Shown: positions 16,013 to 25,039 of the stretch, piece after piece
Layout: the number at the start of each line of letters is the position of its first letter
How positions within the stretch are numbered: the stretch's first letter is position 1
Origin: Marinomonas ostreistagni
GTDB lineage: Bacteria > Pseudomonadota > Gammaproteobacteria > Pseudomonadales > Marinomonadaceae
Assembly: GCF_016461785.1 (NCBI RefSeq)
Contig: NZ_JAEMUH010000011.1
Location: forward strand, 1-64,000
DNA length: 64,000 nt
Reading direction: 5' to 3'
The notes under the pieces: model-generated
Database searches by the model: none
Seen by the model: only the letters and a program-made list of their open reading frames with translations
Told to the model about the DNA's origin: nothing
Position numbers and translations under genes: made by a program

Positions 16013-17128
16013 ATGTCTAAAGCAGTTGTTAAAAAAACGCTTATTTCTTTAGCCGTCGCAAGCGCGGCTGCTGTTGCACAAGCGGATGTGGTAATTGGTG
16101 TTGCGGGTCCTCACACAGGCGCTTACGCGGCGTTTGGTGAGCAACTATGGCGTGGTGCAGAAAAAGCCGCTATGGATATCAATGCTAAAGGTGGTATCAA
16201 TGGTGAAATGATCAAGCTTGTAAAAGCGGACGATGCATGTGAGCCAAAACAGGCCGTTTCGATTGCGAACCGTCTAGTAGACTCTGATGAGGCCGTTGCA
16301 GTTGTTGGTCACTTCTGTTCATCTTCTTCAATCCCAGCCTCTTCAATTTACGAGGAAGCAGGCGTTCTTATGGTAACACCTGCATCAACAAACCCTACTT
16401 TGACCGATCGTGGTCTTCCAAATGTTTTCCGTGTTTGTGGTCGTGATGATCAGCAAGGTGACGTAGCGGCAAGCTACATTGTAGGTGATTTGGGTGCTAA
16501 GAAAGTTGCCATCATTCACGATAAAGACACATACGGTAAGGGTCTAGCTGACGCAATGAAAGCTACGATGAACGCCTATGGCCTAGAAGAGGTGTTGTAC
16601 GAAGGTTTGACTCGTGGTGAGAAAGACTTCAACGCACTAGTAACCAAGATTCGTTCAGTGGATGCGGATGTCGTGTACTTCGGTGGTTTACACTCTGAAG
16701 CGGGTCCATTGGTTCGCCAGATGCGTGAGCAAGGCCTAACTGCGAAATTCATTTCTGGTGATGGCATTGTATCTGACGAATTTGTTTCTGTTGCAGGTTC
16801 TCCAGAATACGTAGATGGCGTATTGATGACATTTGGTGCGGATCCAACCTCTTACCCAGCAGGTAAAGAAGTCGTTGAGCAATTCCGTTCTGAGGGTATT
16901 GAGCCAGAAGGCTATGTCATGTACTCATACACTGCAATGCAAGTTGTTGCTTCAGCTCTAGAAGCTAATGACCTTGATCCAGTGAAGGCTTCTGATTGGT
17001 TGCATGGCAACAAAGTCGACACTGTAATGGGGACAAAGCAGTTTGATGATAAAGGTGACTTGATGGTATCTGACTACGTAATGTACGAGTGGGATGCTAA
17101 CGGTAAATACTCAATGATGGATAACTAA
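16013..17128 (+). CDS. livJ: Branched-chain amino-acid ABC transporter, periplasmic binding protein
   Basis: The substrate receptor of the Liv (HAAT) uptake system. The signal peptide is cleaved near AQA-DVV. The mature protein starts VVIGVAGPHTGAYAAFGEQ, a typical Leu/Ile/Val-binding opening, with GGINGE and VGHFCSSSSIPAS in the first lobe. Two cysteines (in DDACEPKQA and GHFCSS) match the disulfide of the family. AGGAG lies eight bases before the ATG. At 371 residues it is complete. It leads the operon, and a hairpin after it probably lets it be made in excess over the membrane components. Confidence 0.95.
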   Translation: MSKAVVKKTLISLAVASAAAVAQADVVIGVAGPHTGAYAAFGEQLWRGAEKAAMDINAKGGINGEMIKLVKADDACEPKQAVSIANRLVDSDEAVAVVGHFCSSSSIPASSIYEEAGVLMVTPASTNPTLTDRGLPNVFRVCGRDDQQGDVAASYIVGDLGAKKVAIIHDKDTYGKGLADAMKATMNAYGLEEVLYEGLTRGEKDFNALVTKIRSVDADVVYFGGLHSEAGPLVRQMREQGLTAKFISGDGIVSDEFVSVAGSPEYVDGVLMTFGADPTSYPAGKEVVEQFRSEGIEPEGYVMYSYTAMQVVASALEANDLDPVKASDWLHGNKVDTVMGTKQFDDKGDLMVSDYVMYEWDANGKYSMMDN

Positions 17129-17150
17129 TCATCACCATCGATTGATTATT

Positions 17151-17173
17151 AGGGGCGCTATGATGGCGCCTCT
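17151..17173 (+). terminator. Attenuating hairpin between livJ and livH
   Basis: An imperfect stem AGGGGCGC / GCGCCTCT around TATGATG, without a T run. Such hairpins in liv operons are thought to stabilise the livJ message or reduce downstream transcription. Confidence 0.5.
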
Positions 17174-17209
17174 AACTCCCCCTGTTCCAATTCCCTAGAG
17201 GTTTCTTCG

Positions 17210-18121
17210 ATGGATATCGTTCTTCAGCAGTTAGTAAACGGCCTAACACTTGGCTCTGTTTACGGGCTAATCGCAATTGGATATACCATGGTTTATGGCA
17301 TCATCGGCATGATTAACTTCGCCCATGGTGATGTTTACATGGTGTCCAGTTACTTAACCGCTATTGCGATAGCTTTACTTACTTTTTTTGGTATGGAGTC
17401 GTTCCCAATAATTATTTTCGGAACGCTTATTTTTACAATTGTCGTCACCGGCGCCTATGGATGGGTTATCGAGCGAGTTGCTTACCGACCTCTTCGCAAC
17501 TCTAGTCGACTATCAGTACTGATTTCTGCAATCGGTATGTCTTTAATTTTGCAAAACTATGTACAAATATCTCAAGGTGCTCGTCAGCAAGGTGTGCCAA
17601 CACTTTTGACAGGCGCGATTCGCTTTGATGTAGGTGATGGCTTTGTTCAAATTACTTACATGAAACTGTTTATTTTGTTTGCTGCGTTCTTGGGTATGGG
17701 GGTTTTAACGTACGTTATCCAGAAAACTAAGCTGGGTCGTATGTGTCGTGCGACACAACAAGATCGCAAAATGGCGTCAATTTTAGGTATCAACACGGAC
17801 CGCATTATTTCATCGGTGTTTGTGATTGGTGCTGCCATGGCGGCTTTGGCAGGTGTACTGATTACCTTAGATTATGGCGCGTTCGATTTCTATGTTGGTT
17901 TTATTATTGGTATCAAAGCCTTCACTGCAGCCGTGCTAGGGGGGATTGGGTCGTTGCCAGGAGCGATGCTAGGCGGCGTTATTCTAGGTCTTTCTGAAGC
18001 GTTGTTCGCAGGTCTTATATCGTCAGATTACAAAGACGTATTCTCCTTCTCTTTGTTGGTGATCATTTTGATATTCCGTCCAAGTGGTCTTCTGGGTAAA
18101 CCTGAAGTGGAGAAAGTGTAA
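17210..18121 (+). CDS. livH: Branched-chain amino-acid ABC transporter permease LivH
   Basis: Inner-membrane permease of the Liv system, 303 residues with about eight transmembrane segments. The family opening LQQLVNGLTLGSVYGLIAIG and the GMINFAHGDVYM motif are clear. A KAFTAAVLGGIGSLPGA segment near the C-terminus is the region that contacts the ATPases. It pairs with LivM to form the channel. Its TAA overlaps the ATG of livM by one base, so the two are translationally coupled. Confidence 0.97.
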   Translation: MDIVLQQLVNGLTLGSVYGLIAIGYTMVYGIIGMINFAHGDVYMVSSYLTAIAIALLTFFGMESFPIIIFGTLIFTIVVTGAYGWVIERVAYRPLRNSSRLSVLISAIGMSLILQNYVQISQGARQQGVPTLLTGAIRFDVGDGFVQITYMKLFILFAAFLGMGVLTYVIQKTKLGRMCRATQQDRKMASILGINTDRIISSVFVIGAAMAALAGVLITLDYGAFDFYVGFIIGIKAFTAAVLGGIGSLPGAMLGGVILGLSEALFAGLISSDYKDVFSFSLLVIILIFRPSGLLGKPEVEKV

Positions 18122-19398
18122 TGAGCCAACAAACAAATGGAATCAATATTGGTGCAGCGATAAAAGATACCATCGTTGCCGGCTTATTAGCCTTAATCGT
18201 CTTCGGCCCTGTTGTGGGGGTTTTGCTAGATGGTTATGAATTTAGTACTCGTTCAGGTGATGTTGCCGCAATTGTTGCTGTCGTAATGGCAGGACGCTTC
18301 GTCTTGTCTGTTTTTACTCAGACAGATTTTGGTAAGGCGTTTTTATATCGTCAATCGACCAAAGATGATGGTGTAGTGGTTACGTCTCCAGATTATAAAA
18401 GCAAGATGACTTACATCTTGCCGATCGTGATCGTGATTGGTTTGATTGCGCCATTTATTGCTTCGAAGTACGTTTTAACAATCGTAATTCTAGGTTTAAT
18501 TTATGTATTGTTGGGGCTGGGGCTCAATATCGTAGTGGGTTTAGCAGGACTACTTGATCTAGGTTTTGTTGGCTTCTACGCGATTGGTGCATACGGCTTG
18601 GCATTAGGTTATGAAAACCTTGGACTTGGCTTTTGGTCAATGTTGCCTCTTGCTGCGATTATGGCTGCTATAGCAGGTGCCATTCTTGGTTTCCCTGTGC
18701 TTCGAATGCATGGCGATTATCTGGCGATTGTAACCTTAGGATTTGGTGAAATTATTCGTTTGGTGCTTACTAACTGGACAGAATTCACTCATGGTCCAAA
18801 TGGTGTGTCAGCGCCATTGCCAACTTTGTTCGGATTAGAGTTTAAACGTCGCTCATCGGATGGTACGCCATTCCATGAGTTCTTTGGACTTCCTTACGAT
18901 TCGGCTTACAAGTACATCTTCATTTATATTGTATTATTCCTAGTGGTGTTGGCGGTTCTGTACGTTAAACACCGTCTTACTCGCATGCCAATTGGGCGCG
19001 CATGGGAAGCATTACGTGAAGATGAGATCGCTTGTCGCTCTCTAGGTCTTAACCACGTATTGGTGAAATTGTCTGCGTTCATGCTTGGTGCCTCAACAGG
19101 TGGTCTTGCTGGTGTGTTCTTTGCGACTTACCAAGGTTTTGTTAACCCGTCTTCATTTACCTTTTTCGAGTCGGCATTGATTCTTGCCATCGTGGTATTG
19201 GGGGGTATGGGGTCAACTGTTGGTGTTGTTATCGCGGCCTTTGTCTTGACGGTGATGCCTGAGATGCTACGTGAGTTTGCTGATTACCGAGTGTTGATGT
19301 TCGGTGTATTGATGGTTGTAATGATGATTTGGAAGCCTCGCGGCCTAGTACGTGTGACTCGTACTGGTTTTGCAACGAGAAAGGGGACAGTTAAATGA
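18121..19398 (+). CDS. livM: Branched-chain amino-acid ABC transporter permease LivM
   Basis: Second permease of the Liv system, 425 residues. An N-terminal extension of about 100 residues holds two hydrophobic segments. The conserved LivM core follows, with LGLNIVVGLAGLLDLGFVGFYA (here broken after LGLN), GDYLAIVTLGFGEIIRL, and the ATPase-contact segment EDEIACRSLGLNHVLVKL. Its stop overlaps livG by four bases. E. coli LivM is of comparable size, so the extension is normal for the family. Confidence 0.97.
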   Translation: MSQQTNGINIGAAIKDTIVAGLLALIVFGPVVGVLLDGYEFSTRSGDVAAIVAVVMAGRFVLSVFTQTDFGKAFLYRQSTKDDGVVVTSPDYKSKMTYILPIVIVIGLIAPFIASKYVLTIVILGLIYVLLGLGLNIVVGLAGLLDLGFVGFYAIGAYGLALGYENLGLGFWSMLPLAAIMAAIAGAILGFPVLRMHGDYLAIVTLGFGEIIRLVLTNWTEFTHGPNGVSAPLPTLFGLEFKRRSSDGTPFHEFFGLPYDSAYKYIFIYIVLFLVVLAVLYVKHRLTRMPIGRAWEALREDEIACRSLGLNHVLVKLSAFMLGASTGGLAGVFFATYQGFVNPSSFTFFESALILAIVVLGGMGSTVGVVIAAFVLTVMPEMLREFADYRVLMFGVLMVVMMIWKPRGLVRVTRTGFATRKGTVK

Positions 19399-20276
19399 GC
19401 CAAGATAACATTTTAAAAGTTGAAAACTTGGTGATGCACTTTGGTGGTATCAAAGCGCTAAACGACGTTACCTTTGATATTAAGCGTGGCTCTGTGTCTG
19501 CGTTGATTGGTCCAAATGGTGCAGGTAAAACAACCGTGTTTAACTGCCTGACTGGCTTCTATAAAGCCACAGGTGGCAGCATTATGTTGAGTGCTGGTGG
19601 TAAGGAAACCAGTGTTGTAAAGGTGCTAGGTGAGAAGTTTAAAAGCAGTGATTTCACGTCGCCAGCGTCTTTCTTTGAGCGTGTGAAGTATAAGATGTTT
19701 GGCGGATCCCATTTAGTGAACCGCGCAGGTTTAGCACGTACTTTTCAGAATATTCGTTTGTTTAAAGAAATGTCAGTGGTTGAAAACCTTCTGGTTGCAC
19801 AGCATATGCGTGCAAACCGTGGCATGATGTCTGGTATTCTAAATACTAAAGCCTTCCGAAAATCTGAAGAAGAAGCGCTTCAAAGGGCTTTTTATTGGCT
19901 TGAAGTTGTGCATTTAACGGAATTTGCAAACCGTTTGGCAGGTGAGCTTTCATACGGCCAACAACGCCGTTTGGAAATTGCTCGCGCTATGTGTACGAAC
20001 CCGGAAATCGTATGCTTAGATGAACCGGCAGCAGGTCTTAACCCCTCTGAAACAGAAGCTCTGGCTTCGATGATTCGTGTATTAAGAGATGAGCACAATA
20101 CAACTGTGCTTTTGATCGAGCACGATATGGGGATGGTTATGAACATTTCCGATTACATAGTAGTACTGGACCACGGTGAAGTGATTGCTAAAGGTGGCCC
20201 AGATGATATTAAGTCAAATCCTAAAGTTATCGCTGCATATTTAGGTGCTGAAGAAGGTGAAGAGGTGACTCTATGA
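19395..20276 (+). CDS. livG: Branched-chain amino-acid ABC transporter ATPase LivG
   Basis: One of the two nucleotide-binding subunits that drive uptake. Walker A is GPNGAGKTT (residues 39-47), the signature is LSYGQQRRLEIARAM, Walker B is CLDEPAAGLNP, and the switch histidine is in LIEHDM. At 293 residues it is nearly 40 longer than E. coli LivG. The extra part lies between the GGSIML strand and the RTFQNIRLF motif (about residues 66-110), and is rich in Lys, Phe and Ser. It overlaps both neighbours (ATGA type). Confidence 0.97.
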   Translation: MSQDNILKVENLVMHFGGIKALNDVTFDIKRGSVSALIGPNGAGKTTVFNCLTGFYKATGGSIMLSAGGKETSVVKVLGEKFKSSDFTSPASFFERVKYKMFGGSHLVNRAGLARTFQNIRLFKEMSVVENLLVAQHMRANRGMMSGILNTKAFRKSEEEALQRAFYWLEVVHLTEFANRLAGELSYGQQRRLEIARAMCTNPEIVCLDEPAAGLNPSETEALASMIRVLRDEHNTTVLLIEHDMGMVMNISDYIVVLDHGEVIAKGGPDDIKSNPKVIAAYLGAEEGEEVTL

Positions 20277-20986
20277 CCAACCTTTTAGAGTTTAAAGATG
20301 TTGATGTCCACTATGGACCTATTCAAGCGCTTAAAAAGGTGAGCTTGGAAGTAAAAGAGGGCGAAATCGCCACCATGATTGGCTCAAATGGTGCCGGTAA
20401 GTCAACGTTACTGATGTCTATATTTGGTCAGCCAAGAATTTCAGGTGGTCAAATTATCTATCGTGGCGAAGATATTTCACAAAAGTCGGCACATTATGTG
20501 GCTTCTAATGGATTAGCCCAATCACCAGAAGGTCGTCGTATTTTCCCTAGTATGTCTGTCGAAGAAAATCTTTTGATGGGAACTATTCCAATTGGTATGG
20601 AGCATTGTGATGAAGATATGCAACATATGTTTGAATTGTTCCCACGTCTGAAAGAACGTAGGAATCAGCGTGCTTCGACGATGTCTGGTGGTGAGCAGCA
20701 GATGTTAGCCATTGCGCGAGCTTTGATGAGTCGCCCCAAGCTGCTTCTACTTGATGAACCAAGCTTAGGTTTGGCTCCTATCATCGTGAAACAAATCTTT
20801 AAAATATTAGAAGATGTTGCTAGCACTGGGATGACTATTTTCTTAGTGGAACAGAATGCGAACCATGCTTTGAAACTGGCCGATCGAGGCTATGTTATGG
20901 TGAATGGTGAAATTCGATTGACAGGTACTGGTGAAGAGCTTTTGGTCAATCCAGAGGTTCGAGAAGCATACCTAGGCGGCCATTAA
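20273..20986 (+). CDS. livF: Branched-chain amino-acid ABC transporter ATPase LivF
   Basis: Second ATPase of the Liv transporter, 237 residues as usual. Walker A is GSNGAGKST, the Q-loop region has AQSPEGRRIFPSMSVEENL (the LivF-specific form), the signature is MSGGEQQMLAIARAL, Walker B is LLLDEPSLGLAP, and the C-terminus ends in REAYLGGH. It is the last gene of livJHMGF and is followed by a strong terminator. Confidence 0.97.
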   Translation: MTNLLEFKDVDVHYGPIQALKKVSLEVKEGEIATMIGSNGAGKSTLLMSIFGQPRISGGQIIYRGEDISQKSAHYVASNGLAQSPEGRRIFPSMSVEENLLMGTIPIGMEHCDEDMQHMFELFPRLKERRNQRASTMSGGEQQMLAIARALMSRPKLLLLDEPSLGLAPIIVKQIFKILEDVASTGMTIFLVEQNANHALKLADRGYVMVNGEIRLTGTGEELLVNPEVREAYLGGH

Positions 20987-21030
20987 TTTAATACTAAGTA
21001 CTACCTAAAAATATTATAAAGGGGACCAAA

Positions 21031-21061
21031 AACCGAGCCAGCTCACTGGCTCGGTTTTTTT
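21031..21061. terminator. Bidirectional terminator between livF and tsaC
   Basis: An 11-bp perfect stem AACCGAGCCAG / CTGGCTCGGTT with a CTCA loop, a T run on the plus side and an A run on the other. It serves both convergent genes. Confidence 0.9.
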
Positions 21062-21617
21062 ATGCTCGGAATTTTGTGCCGGTTAAAATGTCCAATACTT
21101 GAGAGGGTTTGCTGGCAGTACCGATGTTTTGATCAAATATCGCGTCACATTGATCACTGAAATAAGCAATGACTTCTTCTTTGGTTTTAGCGGGTTCAAG
21201 CCCCGCCGGGTTTGCGGACGTTGATACAATAGCACCACCATAGCTTCGACAAAGATTAGCGACAGGAGTGTGTTGACTCAGGCGAATGGCAACACTCTGA
21301 TGCTCACCTCGTACCCAAAAAGGAGCAATTTTAACGTCAGGTACGACCCAAGAAGTCGGGGTTTCAGTAATCGAAATTAGGCGTTCAAAAGCGTCATTTG
21401 AAAGACACTCTTTCCAAGGTTCTAGATGTGTAGGGTGACCTGTGATCAAAATCAGGCCTTTCTCTATGGGGCGTGATTTTAGTGCAAGTATTTTATGAAC
21501 TGCTGCTTCATTATATGGGTCGCAGCCTAAGCCCCAGACAGCTTCAGTAGGGTAAGCAACAACACCTCCTTCGCGAAGTATTGAAGCAATGTCGTCAGGA
21601 TTTGATGAGATCAGCAT
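21060..21617 (-). CDS. tsaC: Threonylcarbamoyl-AMP synthase TsaC
   Basis: Makes threonylcarbamoyl-AMP from threonine, bicarbonate and ATP, the first step of t6A37 tRNA modification in the cytoplasm. The YrdC/Sua5 fold is shown by the opening [20 protein letters not shown], the [12 protein letters not shown] segment (KxR motif) and [10 protein letters not shown]. At 185 residues it is the short TsaC form without the Sua5 extension. It stands alone between livF (convergent) and the DUF3461 gene. Confidence 0.95.
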   Translation of the reverse strand: MLISSNPDDIASILREGGVVAYPTEAVWGLGCDPYNEAAVHKILALKSRPIEKGLILITGHPTHLEPWKECLSNDAFERLISITETPTSWVVPDVKIAPFWVRGEHQSVAIRLSQHTPVANLCRSYGGAIVSTSANPAGLEPAKTKEEVIAYFSDQCDAIFDQNIGTASKPSQVLDILTGTKFRA

Positions 21618-21700
21618 GGTAAACTCCGTGAAAATTTAACACGGAGTTTACTTCTAACTTGCATATACGACCAGTCATTCAGATGGTCGTTGTAAAAGAA

Positions 21701-22081
21701 TTATGACAGTTGCTCAATTTTTTCTTTTAGCTCAGCAATTTTGCTGCCTACAACGCGTTCTAGGTGATCCAGCTCTTTAACCAAATCTTCTTTAGTTAGT
21801 TTGTCTTCGAACTCTTGTCCTAGTAAACGTCCTAGTTCATCCACGGCACGAAGTACAACTAATGAAGGTTCACTAACCTCACGGTATTGTTGTTGACCGC
21901 CATCCGCTAGAACAGTACGCGTTGCTCGTCCAAATTTAAATTTCTTGCTTTTTGGCAATAAAGAGCCTTTTTCACGACGGTAATAGATTTTTAAAACATC
22001 GAATCCGCCTTCATAGCGCAGCGTGTACTTCTCGATATTTTCAAAGCTGTTAATGCCCATAGACTCAAGAGTTGGGTACAT
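21701..22081 (-). CDS. DUF3461 family protein
   Basis: A small soluble protein of 126 residues, conserved in Pseudomonas and relatives, with no known function. The signature is YPTLESMGI near the start, IEKYTLRYEG, DVLKIYYRREKGSLLPKS, and a basic KFKFGRATRTV stretch. The C-terminal third is a charged helix, probably coiled coil. It lies between tsaC and ntrC but is separated from ntrC by a hairpin, so it is probably its own unit. Confidence 0.85.
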   Translation of the reverse strand: MYPTLESMGINSFENIEKYTLRYEGGFDVLKIYYRREKGSLLPKSKKFKFGRATRTVLADGGQQQYREVSEPSLVVLRAVDELGRLLGQEFEDKLTKEDLVKELDHLERVVGSKIAELKEKIEQLS

Positions 22082-22173
22082 AAGTAAATCCTTATTTTTG
22101 ATGTCGTTTCAGTACTCTTTATGTAAGGGGATTGTCGCTAGAAATGCAAGAAAAAACGATAGGAAAAGTCTAT

Positions 22174-22212
22174 AAACGACACCCTTCTATGCGCTAGAGC
22201 GGGGTGTCGTTT
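22174..22212 (-). terminator. Stem-loop after ntrC
   Basis: An 11-bp stem AAACGACACCC / GGGTGTCGTTT around a 17-base loop, just downstream of the ntrC stop. The T run on the minus strand is broken, so termination is likely but not certain. Confidence 0.5.
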
Positions 22213-22256
22213 AGAGGGCAGCGCCAATCAGCGCTTAATGGTGAACAGTAGCGAAA

Positions 22257-23690
22257 TTAATCGTCATCACTGTCTGAGTTATCAATACCCAATTCTTTGA
22301 TTTTACGTGTCAGAGTGTTGCGTCCCCAGCCTAAGAGTAAGGACGCGTCTCGGCGTCGACCTGCGGTATGGGTTAATGCTGTTTCAATCATGATTCTCTC
22401 AAACTTTGGCACAGCTTGTTCAAGAATGCCTTTTTGACCGCTTGCAAGAGCGCTATCGACCCAGTTCTTAAGAGCATCTTCCCAAGAACCAAAAGGCCGC
22501 TCAGCCGGAGGAGTATTGAGAAGCTCGGGTGGTAAGTCTTCAATAAGCACTTCACGGCCGGAAGCCATCACAATGAGCCAGCGACATGTATTCTCTAATT
22601 GACGAACGTTCCCCGGCCAATCTAGGCGACTCATATAGTTCTCAGTCTCTTTTGTGAGCACTTTCGGCTCAACATGAAGCTCTTCAGCGGCACGACTTAA
22701 GAAGTGACGTGCTAGCTTAGGAATGTCTTCACGACGCTCTGCAAGTTTTGGTAGATGAATTCGGATGACATTTAGGCGGTGGAATAAGTCTTCACGGAAG
22801 GAGCCTTTTGTCACCAGTCCTTCAAGATCTTGGTGGGTTGCAGCAATGATACGTACATCCACTTTAACCGGTGTATGACCACCGACACGATAAAACTCTC
22901 CATCGGCTAAGACACGTAATAAGCGTGTCTGAGTTTCCGCTGGCATATCACCAATTTCATCTAGAAATAGGGTGCCGCCATTCGCTTGCTCGAATCGACC
23001 GCGACGCTGTGTGTTAGCCCCTGTGAATGCTCCTTTTTCATGACCAAACAATTCAGATTCAATAAGATCATGAGGAATAGCTGCCATGTTCAGTGCAATG
23101 AAAGGGTTAGCTGCTCTTGGGCTATGGCGATGAAGGGCTTGCGCAACCAGCTCTTTACCTGTGCCTGATTCACCATTGATTAACACGGTGATATTTGAGT
23201 TAGCTAGACGGCCAATGGCGCGAAATACTTCCTGCATCGCTGGCGCTTCACCGATAATTTCTTTTTGAGCCAATTGCTCTTCGTTGTCATCGACAGCAGA
23301 AACTTCAGGCTTAGATTTATTATGGTGTAAAATAGCGCGCTTTATTAAACTAACCGCTTCTTCTACATCGAATGGCTTAGGAAGGTATTCAAATGCCCCA
23401 CCCTGATATGAAGCTACTGCGCTTTCTAGATCTGAGTGCGCAGTCATAATAATCACCGGGATGTAAGGGTGATCTTTTTGTAGTTGACCTAGCAGTTCCA
23501 AGCCATCCATACCTGGCATACGAATATCACTGATAATCACAGTAGGTTGTTCTTTGCCAATCATACTTGCTAGCGCTTCGGCAGATTCAAATAGGCGGCA
23601 TTGAATACCTTCTTGCTCTAGGGTTTTCTCTAATACCCAACGAATTGAACGATCATCGTCGACGATCCAAACGGTTTCTTGTTGTGACAT
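22257..23690 (-). CDS. ntrC: Nitrogen regulation response regulator NtrC (GlnG)
   Basis: Sigma-54-dependent activator of nitrogen-assimilation genes. The receiver domain has the phosphorylated Asp55 ([10 protein letters not shown]). The AAA+ domain has Walker A GESGTGKE and the sigma-54 contact loop [10 protein letters not shown]-terminal Fis-type helix-turn-helix ([19 protein letters not shown]) binds enhancers. Length 477 is typical. It is nine bases downstream of ntrB, which phosphorylates it. Likely targets within the window are glnA and livJ, whose promoters are of the -24/-12 type. Confidence 0.97.
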   Translation of the reverse strand: MSQQETVWIVDDDRSIRWVLEKTLEQEGIQCRLFESAEALASMIGKEQPTVIISDIRMPGMDGLELLGQLQKDHPYIPVIIMTAHSDLESAVASYQGGAFEYLPKPFDVEEAVSLIKRAILHHNKSKPEVSAVDDNEEQLAQKEIIGEAPAMQEVFRAIGRLANSNITVLINGESGTGKELVAQALHRHSPRAANPFIALNMAAIPHDLIESELFGHEKGAFTGANTQRRGRFEQANGGTLFLDEIGDMPAETQTRLLRVLADGEFYRVGGHTPVKVDVRIIAATHQDLEGLVTKGSFREDLFHRLNVIRIHLPKLAERREDIPKLARHFLSRAAEELHVEPKVLTKETENYMSRLDWPGNVRQLENTCRWLIVMASGREVLIEDLPPELLNTPPAERPFGSWEDALKNWVDSALASGQKGILEQAVPKFERIMIETALTHTAGRRRDASLLLGWGRNTLTRKIKELGIDNSDSDDD

Positions 23691-23699
23691 GTGCTCCTC

Positions 23700-24770
23700 C
23701 TAGCCCGTCACCGATTTTTCGATCGGTATTAGGATGTTAAATTCTGTGCGCTGTGGTTGGCTGTTGCATTCGATGATGCCATTGTGTTGATGGATTACGG
23801 ATTGTGCGATGGAAAGACCTAAGCCTGTGCCATCTGCTCGTCCACTTACCATGGGGTAAAACAGCGTTTTCATAATATTTTCAGGTATTCCTGGACCGTT
23901 ATCGACGATACTTAAGCGGCAAACTAATCTATGCCGTTTAGCGCCAATGGTGAATTGACGTAGGGTTCGAGTCGTGATGGTTATTTGTTTCTGTTGGTTC
24001 TCTTCTTGCGATATCAGTGCCTGCATCGCATTACGCATGACATTTAGGACAGATTGTATTAATTGAGCTTCATCGCCAATAATGTCTGGAATGCTTGGGT
24101 CATAATCCCTGATTAATTTTATTTGGCCTTCTGATTCAACGGAAATAAGTTGATTCACCCGCTCTATTACTCGGTGAATATTGAGTGGCTTATATTGGGG
24201 AAGTTGACGAGGCCCAAGTAAACGATCAACTAAGTCACGTAAACGATCGGACTCTTCGATAATGACTTGTGTGTAGTCTTTCAGACCTTCATCGTCGAAC
24301 ACTTTGCTGATTAACTGTGCTGCTCCACGAATACCACCTAAAGGGTTTTTAATCTCATGAGCCAGGCCGCGTACCAACTCTTTACTGGTTTGGTGATTTG
24401 AAATTAGTTCATCTTCTTTTGAGATGCGCTTCATGCGATCACGAGGATGTAATTCAATCAACAAACTGTCAGTGATATTAAGAGCTCCCATAACTGGTGT
24501 AACGTTATAGTCGCATAACAGTGTTTTGCCTGTTGTGAGAGTGATTTCGGCTTCTCGTTTAGTGAAAGCATGCCCAGATTCAATGGCTGCTAATAACGCA
24601 TTTCTGCTGCTCTCGTCTTCGCTAAGAGCCGAAGACAAGTCCTGACCGTAAATACGGCGACGGCTCACTTCCAGCATCATTTCCGCAGATGGGTTGAGAT
24701 ACTCGATACAAAGCTCTCTATTTAACTGTAAAACGGCGGTCGATAAGTGGTCGATCAGTAAACTGTACAC
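23700..24770 (-). CDS. ntrB: Nitrogen regulation sensor kinase/phosphatase NtrB (GlnL)
   Basis: Cytoplasmic histidine kinase that phosphorylates or dephosphorylates NtrC under PII control. A PAS domain spans about residues 1-110. The H-box is GLAHEIKNPLGG with His138, and the ATP-binding part has DNGPGIPE and GTGLGLSIAQS. The YPMVSGR motif near the G-box is characteristic of NtrB. The start is a GTG with AGAGG eight bases upstream. It lies between glnA and ntrC, the classical glnA-ntrB-ntrC order, with a terminator after glnA. Confidence 0.96.
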   Translation of the reverse strand: MYSLLIDHLSTAVLQLNRELCIEYLNPSAEMMLEVSRRRIYGQDLSSALSEDESSRNALLAAIESGHAFTKREAEITLTTGKTLLCDYNVTPVMGALNITDSLLIELHPRDRMKRISKEDELISNHQTSKELVRGLAHEIKNPLGGIRGAAQLISKVFDDEGLKDYTQVIIEESDRLRDLVDRLLGPRQLPQYKPLNIHRVIERVNQLISVESEGQIKLIRDYDPSIPDIIGDEAQLIQSVLNVMRNAMQALISQEENQQKQITITTRTLRQFTIGAKRHRLVCRLSIVDNGPGIPENIMKTLFYPMVSGRADGTGLGLSIAQSVIHQHNGIIECNSQPQRTEFNILIPIEKSVTG

Positions 24771-24863
24771 CAGTATGGCCTCTTTAAATCGCTATAAGTG
24801 ATGCATGTGAGTGTGAAGAAGTTGTCGCTCTAGTCATTGCGATCACATTGTTAATGTTTATAT

Positions 24864-24880
24864 TGCAAAAAACGAACCAA
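24864..24880 (-). promoter_or_regulatory. Candidate sigma-54 promoter of ntrBC
   Basis: On the minus strand TTGGTTCGTTTTTTGCA has the -24 GG and -12 GC at the right spacing. It has two mismatches in the -24 element. The poly-T spacer lowers its information content. It would start transcription about 83 bases before ntrB. Confidence 0.35.
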
Positions 24881-24991
24881 CATTGGGCGTTTCTAGAGGC
24901 CTTTATTTCTCTTGTTTAATTAAGTAATTGGCTTCTTGCTTTGCTCTAATATAGTGCGCTTTTGTTTGGTGGCAACAATTTGGAGCAAAAA

Positions 24992-25017
24992 AAAGCCCCA
25001 ACATGGGTCGGGGCTTT
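24992..25017 (-). terminator. Intrinsic terminator of glnA
   Basis: An eight-base stem (AAAGCCCC / GGGGCTTT) with a ten-base loop, followed on the minus strand by a run of Ts. It is 23 bases past the glnA stop. Confidence 0.85.
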
Positions 25018-25039
25018 CGGTTTAAAGCGTTACAAAAAA

